From CAZEBW01 sp964510205 (GTDB lineage Bacteria; Chloroflexota; Anaerolineae; VGOG01), in assembly GCA_964510205.1 (NCBI GenBank), contig CAZEBW010000012.1, forward strand, positions 6,687-70,686: a stretch of DNA of 64,000 bases. The letters run 5' to 3'. Below the pieces are notes generated by a model. That model made no database searches and was not told the DNA's origin. It saw only the letters and a list, made by a program, of their open reading frames with translations. Each line of letters begins with the position of its first letter. Positions within the stretch are counted from its first letter, which is position 1. This document shows, in pieces, positions 9,565 to 16,425 of this stretch. The translations under genes were made by a program, and so were the position numbers.

Positions 9565-9852
9565 TCACACTACGATGGCCCCAGGTTCCTCGTGCAGCAC
9601 CTCTACCCCGCTGGTGACCTCTGTCTGGCGCACACACCCGGCGCAAAGGTAATAGTACCGCACTCTGTCTACCCTCGGCCTGATTACTCTGGCCGTGGCC
9701 TTCTTCATCCGCCTCAGTTCCTCCTTGTCCAGCAAGCACTCGAACACGCTGTACTGCACCGGCGAACCGTAGTTCAGCAGGGTGTTGTGCAGCTTCGTCC
9801 GCCGACGATCGTTGGAGATATCGTAGACTACAAGTACGAACTGCTTGCCCAT
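9565..9852 (-). CDS. cas2: CRISPR-associated endonuclease Cas2
   Basis: The 95-residue frame starts MGKQFVLVVYDISNDRRR, the standard Cas2 beta1 strand with the conserved aspartate (YDIS). Then come YGSPVQYSVFECLLDKEEL and RVRYYYLCAGC. The ATG at 9852 is chosen because this is where Cas2 similarity begins; the frame extends upstream without meaning. Cas2 dimers bridge Cas1 dimers in the integrase that inserts spacers at the leader end. It is the last gene of the cas operon, 92 bases after cas1, and leads straight into the leader. Confidence 0.95.
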   Translation of the reverse strand: MGKQFVLVVYDISNDRRRTKLHNTLLNYGSPVQYSVFECLLDKEELRRMKKATARVIRPRVDRVRYYYLCAGCVRQTEVTSGVEVLHEEPGAIVV

Positions 9853-9944
9853 AGTATATCTCGATCCAATCAAGATGGCAAACATGCAAAACGTGAAACG
9901 TGAGACGTAAGACGCGAGGCGTGAAACCCAGGGCCTGGAACGTT

Positions 9945-10940
9945 CTATTTGGCTAAGAAAGGCAAGTAGACTTCTGCTTCCCCCTCGATCACCTTGCGCA
10001 TCAGACGGGCCTGTACCTCGAAACACTTCTGGTAGGTCAACCGCCGCCCGGCTAGAGGATGGATGACCTCGGTCTGCAAGCGGTCCGTGTACTGGCTCAA
10101 GAATTCCCGTAGACCCGAACGCCGCAGGAGCACACCCCCCTTGTCACCAGGCCGGAAATCGTCCGGCGTCAATATCCGCTTGTTCACCACCGTCAACACC
10201 ACCGAGTTCACGATCACACTGCGGAATTCCTCCACCAGGTCCAAAGCCAGCGCGGGGCGACCGTATTTGTCAGCGTGAAAGAAGCCGTCGTACGGATCCA
10301 AGCCCACTACTTCCAGGGCCGTCATCATGTTGTGCCCCAACAGAGTGTATCCCAGGCTCAGCATGGCGTTCACCGGATCGCCTGGTGGCCGCCGCACCCG
10401 CTTCTCAAAACCCCACTCCGCTGGCATCGCCTGACGGAACACCTGGAAGTAGGCTCGCGCACCCACACCCTCCAGCCCACGGAGGGTGCCCAACTCCGGC
10501 GCGTCATCCACTTGCTTGATGGCCGATGCAATCTGCTCGATGGTTCCATCGTCTATCTCCGCATGATCCCGACACAGCCGCCGCGCCAGGGTGCGCTCGT
10601 TACGCAACTTGCCCCCCACGATGGCCCGCCCTATCTCCAGGCAGAATCCGTCGTCCAACGCCCGCTGGTACTGCTTGTGCCGCAAGGGGATGTTCTTGGC
10701 CATCGGCGGCGTCAGCCGTCCGCGCAAGGTCCCGCTGCGGCTGACGAAGGCCAGCTCGATACCGGCGTCCAGCAGAGCCAGCAAAGCCGGCGTGGTGGCC
10801 CCCGTCCAACCCACCAGTACCACGTCCGATACCCGACTCAGAGGCACCCGCAGCAGGACCTCGTCCTCTTTGGTCACCAACAAGCGGCGATATTCTTTCT
10901 CGATCCGCGCCCCTTGCTCGGTCACGTACAACGTCGCCAT
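9945..10940 (-). CDS. cas1: CRISPR-associated integrase Cas1
   Basis: 331 residues from ATG 10940 (MATLYVTEQGARI), where Cas1 similarity starts; the upstream in-frame extension is ignored. The metal-binding residues are visible in LRGLEGVGARAYF (Glu), FFHADKYGRP (His) and LALDLVEEFR (Asp/Glu). The N-terminal beta domain is followed by the helical catalytic domain, as usual. Cas1 catalyses spacer integration with Cas2. The gene lies 119 bases downstream of the reverse transcriptase. The two are separate polypeptides, unlike RT-Cas1 fusions. Confidence 0.96.
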   Translation of the reverse strand: MATLYVTEQGARIEKEYRRLLVTKEDEVLLRVPLSRVSDVVLVGWTGATTPALLALLDAGIELAFVSRSGTLRGRLTPPMAKNIPLRHKQYQRALDDGFCLEIGRAIVGGKLRNERTLARRLCRDHAEIDDGTIEQIASAIKQVDDAPELGTLRGLEGVGARAYFQVFRQAMPAEWGFEKRVRRPPGDPVNAMLSLGYTLLGHNMMTALEVVGLDPYDGFFHADKYGRPALALDLVEEFRSVIVNSVVLTVVNKRILTPDDFRPGDKGGVLLRRSGLREFLSQYTDRLQTEVIHPLAGRRLTYQKCFEVQARLMRKVIEGEAEVYLPFLAK

Positions 10941-11059
10941 TGGGCGGCCCTCATGTTCGAGGTTGGGCAAGGTCTCTGACCGCAGCTCCTCGTAGCGCCA
11001 GCCTGAAGAGCTGATGCCGAGCGAGGTTGCCAGCGCCACCTGTTCACGGCGGCGTGTAT

Positions 11060-11980
11060 TTACTCGTACCCGTCCGGCACATAATCGTAGAACAAGTAAG
11101 GGTCGAAATCCCCCTTGACCTCGATGCGTTTATTCTCGCACAAGAAGCTGTAGGTGTCCCGATAGAAATGCACCCCCAGGTAGTCAAATCCCTCGTCGAA
11201 GTGAGTGATGGCCGTCTTGTGCGGCTCCAATTGCAGCTTCAACCCAGCCAGGATGCGCTCCGTGTCTCGCCAGGACGCCTCCACTTCGTCCCGGTCGGCA
11301 CAGAAGACACAGAAATCATCAGCATACCGCACCGGCCGATAGCCTTGCTCTGTGAGTCCCACGTCCAGACGATGCAAGTAGATATTGCACCATAGAGGCG
11401 AGATCACCGCTCCCAGTGGGATGCCCACCGCCCGCTCCGGGTCGCGCCGGCCGATCCGCAGCCACTGCTCCATTAGCCGCAGCACGACGGGATCATCCAC
11501 CTCCTCCTGCACGAACTCTATCAGCAGGCCGTGGTCCAGGCTGTCGAAACATTCATCAATGTCGCCATCGAGCACATATTGCCAGCCCGCGTCGCGGTGG
11601 TGGAGGATGGCCTGCACCGCGTCGCGCAGCCCCCGCCCCTGCCGATAGCCGGTGCTGCAATCGAGAAAATGACGGTCGAAACGATCATCCAGCACCCGCA
11701 GCACGGCCCGCTGCAGCACGCGGTCGGTCACCGTCAGGATGGACAACTGACGGAGTGAGCCATCGCGCTTGGGCACGTAGAAACGGCGCAGCCGCCGTGG
11801 ACGGTAGGTATTGGCCCGCACCGCCGCCGCCAGATTGACCAGCCGCTCTTCCCACCTCCTCCGCCAGCGCTTGACGCTCACCTCGTCAATGCCCGCTGCC
11901 CCCTTCTTCCGCGCCACCTCTTCCCAGGCCTCCCGCATGTTCTCCGCTTGCAAAACGCGATCAATCAACCTCTTGGTCAT
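11060..11980 (-). CDS. CRISPR-associated reverse transcriptase, stand-alone
   Basis: 306 residues starting MTKRLIDRVL. The RT palm is complete: YVPKRDGSLRQL, the first aspartate region YVLDGDIDECFDSLDH, IPLGAVISPLWCNIYL and the catalytic RYADDFCVFC. The family is the group II intron-like RT. No maturase X domain, HNH endonuclease or intron boundary is seen, so this is not a mobile intron. It lies between cas6 and cas1 in the same operon. By analogy with type III RT-Cas1 systems it probably copies RNA so that spacers can be acquired from transcripts. That role is inference; only RT identity is visible. Confidence 0.93.
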   Translation of the reverse strand: MTKRLIDRVLQAENMREAWEEVARKKGAAGIDEVSVKRWRRRWEERLVNLAAAVRANTYRPRRLRRFYVPKRDGSLRQLSILTVTDRVLQRAVLRVLDDRFDRHFLDCSTGYRQGRGLRDAVQAILHHRDAGWQYVLDGDIDECFDSLDHGLLIEFVQEEVDDPVVLRLMEQWLRIGRRDPERAVGIPLGAVISPLWCNIYLHRLDVGLTEQGYRPVRYADDFCVFCADRDEVEASWRDTERILAGLKLQLEPHKTAITHFDEGFDYLGVHFYRDTYSFLCENKRIEVKGDFDPYLFYDYVPDGYE

Positions 11981-12110
11981 TGGTCCTTGCTCAGATAGAT
12001 GGTCCTTGGTCAGATGGTCGGGTGGTCATTTGGTCATTGGGATTTGGTCATTGGTCATTTCCCTCGTTCCTCATTCCTCGTTGCCCCGTTGCCCTGTTAT
12101 CCCGTTACCC
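11981..12110. repeat. Low-complexity TGGTCATTGG and CCTCGTT/CCCGTT stretch
   Basis: Between RT and cas6 the plus strand carries repeated TGGTC(A)TTGG and then TCGTTCCTCATTCC and CCCGTTG-type units. It looks like slippage-derived simple sequence within the operon. No gene or promoter is recognised. Confidence 0.55.
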
Positions 12111-12899
12111 TCACCTTGTCCCTTGAACCCTCGTCTGCCCCAATCCCATAGTCGTCTTGTGCCCCGTGCCGCAGTAGAAAGCGTAGGCGGCCAGGGTGTG
12201 CAGCAGGCGCAGCCAGTAGGGATCGCGGCGCAGGGCGCGAAAGGAGCAGCGACCCACGAAGCCGATGAACGTAGCCGGCCCGAAGCGCACCACCCGGCTC
12301 CTCAGCCGATAGCGGCTCACGCCCACGCACTCCTCGGCGAAACGCTTCAGATCGGGATGCAGCGACAGCGGGGCGAAGGTGTTCCACTTGTTCAGCCAGT
12401 GGTCGAATACCAATCCCGGCAGCGGGAAGGGCTGATGCTTCCCTTGGGAGCGAAAGGTGGTCGGCGTGGCGAACTCCAGGTTCAGCCACGGTGGGGGATC
12501 CTCTGCTCCCAGCAGGTGGCCCTGGGCCAGGGCCTCGTAACTCGTCTGCCCGGCCCAGGCATGATCCGTCCCGTCTGCCGTGGCCCCCGCCACCTGGAAC
12601 AATTGATCGGCCAGCATCAACGTGTTGGGCAGATTGGGCAGTATTTGCTCCTCGAGTATGGCGGCCACTTCGGCCGTCAGCGCGGTCAGGCGCAACCAGG
12701 GCTGCTGGCTGTGACGCTGCTCGGCCCGCAACGCCACAGTGTAGGGTCTCAGTCCATTACCCTCGTGCAATGTCGCTGCCAGGGCAGGATCTGCCGCCTG
12801 TGCTTGATCCAGAAACCAGGCCTGGGTCGCCCGTCCCAGGTCTGGCCGCTGTTCATCCGCCTCAGCAGCCTGCAATTTGATCACCGCACTAACCAGCAT
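12111..12899 (-). CDS. cas6: CRISPR RNA endonuclease Cas6
   Basis: 262 residues from ATG 12899. The C-terminal glycine-rich signature GTGHKTTMGLGQTR is the Cas6 G-loop. The central LEFATPTTFRSQGKHQPFPLPG is the typical Cas6 substrate-contact segment, and RAMP-type ferredoxin folds are expected at both ends. Cas6 cuts the long array transcript within each repeat, leaving the 8-nt ACTGAAAC handle on crRNAs. Only one Cas6 is present, so it should serve this array. It lies 61 bases downstream of the membrane protein gene. Confidence 0.9.
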   Translation of the reverse strand: MLVSAVIKLQAAEADEQRPDLGRATQAWFLDQAQAADPALAATLHEGNGLRPYTVALRAEQRHSQQPWLRLTALTAEVAAILEEQILPNLPNTLMLADQLFQVAGATADGTDHAWAGQTSYEALAQGHLLGAEDPPPWLNLEFATPTTFRSQGKHQPFPLPGLVFDHWLNKWNTFAPLSLHPDLKRFAEECVGVSRYRLRSRVVRFGPATFIGFVGRCSFRALRRDPYWLRLLHTLAAYAFYCGTGHKTTMGLGQTRVQGTR

Positions 12900-12960
12900 C
12901 CAGAATCTCCAGCCTCAGGATGTCAACGCCCCCGTCGGATACGTTGTTCAGGCATGTTTG

Positions 12961-14130
12961 TCAGAAGAAGGTGTCTGAGAGCTCAGGGTCGTCCTTTGCC
13001 AGCCACAACCTCTCTGCCACCTCCCCCATCTCCAGTTCCTCCAGCCGACCCTCGATCTCTTCCAGCTTCTCCCACACACTGGTCCCTTTCGGCACCCAGC
13101 CCATCTTCCAGTCCAGGTCAGCGATGAGGCGATCTGGGCGCATGGTCAGGAAATATCCCCAGTCCAGCGCCTCTTCCAAGTAGGAGATCAAACCGGTGGC
13201 CCAATCGTGGAAGGGTTCGCTCCCCGGCAGGAAAGCCCAGCGGATTTGGGCCACTGCCTCCAGCCGCGTGCCGACCACAACCAACTGGGAGCCACGGTGC
13301 AGCTTGAGTCGTTGCAGAAATACCTGCATGGGCTGACTTTTCCGCCCAGCCACCGCCAGTTGAGGGTAGGCTCGTATCTTCACCTGGCCGAAGCGCCGAT
13401 GGGTCAGTCGCCAGAGCCATCCTCCTTCCCTGTCGGTCTCGCTTTCCATATCCACTGTCTGCGGCCACCACAGGCGCCACTCGTCTGGCCTCTGGTCGGC
13501 GTGCAGGAAGGGATTGTCGCACAGAGGTGGGGGCAGGTCACTGACGGACAATTGTTTCGCTGGTAAGTCCACTTTCCACCAGCCATAGGCCGCTTCGGGG
13601 CCCAGGGAATCCTCACCGTAGCGATGCAGGACGCACAGCAGTAGGTACTGCAAGAGATCGGCGTTGGTGGAGGCGATGAAGTGCTGAAAGGGAGTTCCTT
13701 GAGTAACAGCTTCACGCCATGAAGTAGCGAAGGCCTCTGTCTGCGGCGCGTTCTTGGGATAGCGGCGGGCGAAGGCTCGCCGGGCGTGTACCGTCACCTG
13801 GTACGAGCGGCGCTGGGCTACGCCGGGGCGGCCAGATGCAGGCCAGTGGTAGGGCAGCCAGACTTCGACGAGGGCGCGTCTGCTCTCCGTGCGACTGTAG
13901 AGGAGCGCCACGCCGAGCGTCAGAGTTAGGGTGATCAGCGCTCCAACGCTGAAGGCCAACCATTGCTGTCCCAGGGTTTCGCCGCCGGGCCACAGGGCTT
14001 CGTAAAGCCCACTGGCCAACAGGTTGAGAATCGTCCCCAGGGCCACCGTCACCAGCACCAGGGCCACCAGTTCCCCCCGTGAGCGGCGGATGGTCTCGAT
14101 CTTGCTGTAAGGTGATCTACGGCGTCGCAT
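12961..14130 (-). CDS. Two-TM membrane protein embedded in the cas operon
   Basis: 389 residues from ATG 14130, overlapping the previous gene by 14 bases. The basic N-terminus (MRRRRSPYSK) is followed by two hydrophobic segments at about residues 20-45 (LVALVLVTVALGTILNLLAS) and 57-80 (FSVGALITLTLTLGVALLYS). About 300 mostly soluble residues follow, with many Trp and Arg. The C-terminal 30 residues look like a coiled coil (EEIEGRLEELEMGEVAERL). I recognise no CARF, SAVED or nuclease motif. Position inside the operon makes it a likely ancillary component, for example one that tethers the complex or acts at the membrane. Its function is unknown. Confidence 0.85.
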   Translation of the reverse strand: MRRRRSPYSKIETIRRSRGELVALVLVTVALGTILNLLASGLYEALWPGGETLGQQWLAFSVGALITLTLTLGVALLYSRTESRRALVEVWLPYHWPASGRPGVAQRRSYQVTVHARRAFARRYPKNAPQTEAFATSWREAVTQGTPFQHFIASTNADLLQYLLLCVLHRYGEDSLGPEAAYGWWKVDLPAKQLSVSDLPPPLCDNPFLHADQRPDEWRLWWPQTVDMESETDREGGWLWRLTHRRFGQVKIRAYPQLAVAGRKSQPMQVFLQRLKLHRGSQLVVVGTRLEAVAQIRWAFLPGSEPFHDWATGLISYLEEALDWGYFLTMRPDRLIADLDWKMGWVPKGTSVWEKLEEIEGRLEELEMGEVAERLWLAKDDPELSDTFF

Positions 14131-15022
14131 CGCTCACCGCTTCCCAGATGCCGTAGGGGCCGACGAACAAGGGGGGCACATCTCCCTCAAACCGTCCGCC
14201 TGGGGCCCAGGCAACAATCGGTTCAGAGACATCCTGACCAGCCCCACGCCGCACTCCCCCTCGCTGGCCATTGGCCCACTCCCGACCCACCACAGGTTCC
14301 AGCGGTCCTTGTACTGGCATGTGGACACTTTGCGACACCTTCAGGTGGGCGTGAAGAGTCCTCCCACTCAGGTCGCGCGGCCGTGGCCACCGGCTAGTCC
14401 CCACATTAGGGCCGACCCACTCGCTGTGTCGCACCATTCGCCCAAAGCCATAGCCCTGTTCTCCGCCGACAAAGAGTTCTGTCAGATAGCCCAAGATCGT
14501 GGCGTCGTCCAGGTCTGCTAACGGCGGTGGGGCCACTGAACGGTCCTGATCCAGGTACAGGTAGCCTTGCAGGTAGACCGGGCGAGCAGGAGGCTGGTCT
14601 GTTTGCGTCTGAGGAGCGATGAACTCGATCTCGTGCAGGGAGGCTTCCTCCGCCGTCCAGGTAGAAGCAGTCAAGGCCGTGCTGCCAAAGGAGCCGATGA
14701 AGCGGGCCTCAAAGTCGGCGGCCGGTAGATCGCCATAGTGCCAAGTTCCTTGCTCCAGTCGGGGGTAATAAGGTCCCTCGCCGGCCAGCTTCAGGTAGAA
14801 GTAACTGGCGATAACGCGATCACGGACATAATCGCCCACAGCGAGGTAGTCGGTGGGTCTTGGCTGTGCGTAGCAGGCCCGTGTCAGCCGGGCAGTGATC
14901 GCGCCCCACATATCCCGCCCCGGCAGGTAGTAGCGAGTGCGCTGGATGTTACCCAGCTTGCGATAGCCGATGTGCAGAGGTGATGAGAGGTGGTAGGTCA
15001 GTTGATAGCTGTGCCAAGCCAT
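14117..15022 (-). CDS. RAMP-family subunit (Csx10/Cmr-like)
   Basis: 301 residues from ATG 15022, chosen because GAGGAGAG lies just upstream and RAMP similarity starts at MAWHSYQLTYHLSSPLHIGY. The pattern of a beta strand with SPLHIG, then RTRYYLPGRDMWGAITARL, is that of RAMP proteins such as Csx10 and Cmr3/Cmr4. A glycine-rich loop GGEQGYGFGRM follows at about residue 190. It probably forms part of the crRNA-binding backbone or caps the handle. Which Cmr subunit it replaces is uncertain. It begins 13 bases after the cmr5-like gene ends. Confidence 0.8.
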   Translation of the reverse strand: MAWHSYQLTYHLSSPLHIGYRKLGNIQRTRYYLPGRDMWGAITARLTRACYAQPRPTDYLAVGDYVRDRVIASYFYLKLAGEGPYYPRLEQGTWHYGDLPAADFEARFIGSFGSTALTASTWTAEEASLHEIEFIAPQTQTDQPPARPVYLQGYLYLDQDRSVAPPPLADLDDATILGYLTELFVGGEQGYGFGRMVRHSEWVGPNVGTSRWPRPRDLSGRTLHAHLKVSQSVHMPVQGPLEPVVGREWANGQRGGVRRGAGQDVSEPIVAWAPGGRFEGDVPPLFVGPYGIWEAVSDATP

Positions 15023-15035
15023 GCTTCTCTCCTCA

Positions 15036-15401
15036 TCAAGGTAACGACCGCAGACCATAGCGGGCGTATATTAGAGTGCGCTCCACTAGCTGCTTGGCCA
15101 GGAGCAACTTCCGCAAGTCTTCAGTCATCTGTACGACCGCGTCGTCGTCGCTTCCCTCTGGTAATGGCGCACCGACGGTGTTGTGTCGCAGCAATGCCCT
15201 GAGCAAGCTCCATACATTCTTGGTTGGTTGGTCCAGATTGCGGTACTTCAAAAACAGGTAGAAGGCATAGAAGCCATCCTCTTGCAGTACTCCCAGGGCA
15301 TTGTTCAGACGGTTTTCCAGGTCCTTGTTACGGGTGGAGCCACTTAGCTCCACAATGCTATTCGCGCAATCGGCGCAATGGGCATCTAGGTTCGTCGCCA
15401 T
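15036..15401 (-). CDS. cmr5: Type III small subunit, Cmr5-like
   Basis: 121 residues, mostly helical. ALGVLQEDGFYAFYLFLKYR and QPTKNVWSLLRALL resemble Cmr5/Csm2 small subunits in size and pattern. Small subunits line the filament beside the Cas7-like backbone and contact target RNA. The gene follows the cmr4-like gene after a single base, a tight operon arrangement. The assignment rests on size, helicity and position, because the family is poorly conserved. Confidence 0.75.
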   Translation of the reverse strand: MATNLDAHCADCANSIVELSGSTRNKDLENRLNNALGVLQEDGFYAFYLFLKYRNLDQPTKNVWSLLRALLRHNTVGAPLPEGSDDDAVVQMTEDLRKLLLAKQLVERTLIYARYGLRSLP

Positions 15402-15402
15402 T

Positions 15403-16425
15403 TCACACCTCCTCCAGATTCAACACTCGCAACCGGCCCATCCCCCGGGTGTTCATTCCTCCCACTCCCAGATGTTCCATCAGTGCCACTCCCTGCTCCA
15501 CGTGTTGGCGTACCCAGGCGATGTCGTGGGGAATGGTGCGCATCCCTTCGGTGGTCTGATCCCTGATTTGGAAGTGCTGCGGGTTGTTATAGACCACATC
15601 GAAGTAGAAAACTGTGGCCCTGGGCAAGGCCTCGTAGGTAAAAAGAGCCTTGTCGTCAGCAGCACCTGTTTCTGGGTCAATGGCTACCGAGGTACGCACT
15701 TCCAGATTGTCGTTCACCACCTTGCTGAACAGTTCATCGGAAAGCAGCACGAGCCGGTCAAAGACCTCGTCAAGCGCGGGATTGCCCGCCGGCAGTTCAG
15801 GCAGTGCATCGTGAATACTCCCATTCTCCAGATCATCCCCTGTCTGCAGCAGCAACCACCCCAGGTTCAGCCGGGTTAGCTGCTGGTTGGAGGCAGGGTG
15901 CAACGAAGGTGCTAGGGATACTTGGCCCGTCGACACTTGAGGCGGGTGCGCCATTCCCGCCCGGCCCAGGGTGCCAGGAGACGTGACCCAGACCGGCCCA
16001 ACCATGGAGTGCACCGGAAAGAACAGCACCCGGGCATCAAAGAACTGAGCCATGCCCTGCAGGCTTTGCTGCGTGCGACCGTTGGAAAAGCCGAAGGACA
16101 CACAGACCGGACAATCCGGGTGGCAGCAGTGCTCCTCGCCGAAGTCACCACCCTTGCCAGCGCAACTGACTGTCCTTATTTCGGGAAGGTCATTCGGCCC
16201 CCGCTCTACCTCCCGTCGGGTCTGATAGCGCCCGGTTCGCATGGCCGTATAGGTCCGGGCTACTCCGGAGAGACTGCTGCCGGGGATCTTAGGCAGGTTG
16301 TCGCCCGGCTCGCGGATGATAGACAGATCCACCCGGCCCAGCCGGTACCCCCCGGTGCCCACGTGAATTGGATCCAGTGCCAAGGCATAGTACCGCTGGC
16401 TGTGAAAGATGTTTCCATTGCTCAT
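15403..16425 (-). CDS. cmr4: Cmr4-like RAMP (Cas7 group)
   Basis: 340 residues from ATG 16425, supported by AAAGGAG 7-8 bases upstream; an upstream in-frame start is ignored. The N-terminus (FHSQRYYALALDPIHVGTGG) and LPKIPGSSLSGVARTYTAM are typical of Cmr4. A cysteine/histidine cluster (CAGKGG..EEHCCHPDCPVC) precedes SFGFSNGR, and a C-terminal GGMNTRGMGRL loop is present. Cmr4 forms the repeated backbone and normally supplies the aspartates that cut target RNA every 6 nt. The catalytic Asp cannot be fixed by eye. The gene overlaps cas10 by four bases (ATGA). Confidence 0.85.
   Translation of the reverse strand: MSNGNIFHSQRYYALALDPIHVGTGGYRLGRVDLSIIREPGDNLPKIPGSSLSGVARTYTAMRTGRYQTRREVERGPNDLPEIRTVSCAGKGGDFGEEHCCHPDCPVCVSFGFSNGRTQQSLQGMAQFFDARVLFFPVHSMVGPVWVTSPGTLGRAGMAHPPQVSTGQVSLAPSLHPASNQQLTRLNLGWLLLQTGDDLENGSIHDALPELPAGNPALDEVFDRLVLLSDELFSKVVNDNLEVRTSVAIDPETGAADDKALFTYEALPRATVFYFDVVYNNPQHFQIRDQTTEGMRTIPHDIAWVRQHVEQGVALMEHLGVGGMNTRGMGRLRVLNLEEV

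Noticed and set aside
11060..11980. Reverse transcriptase as part of a group II intron or retron
   Set aside because: No maturase or HNH domain, no intron ends and no msr/msd-like structure were seen. It sits in frame with the cas operon order.
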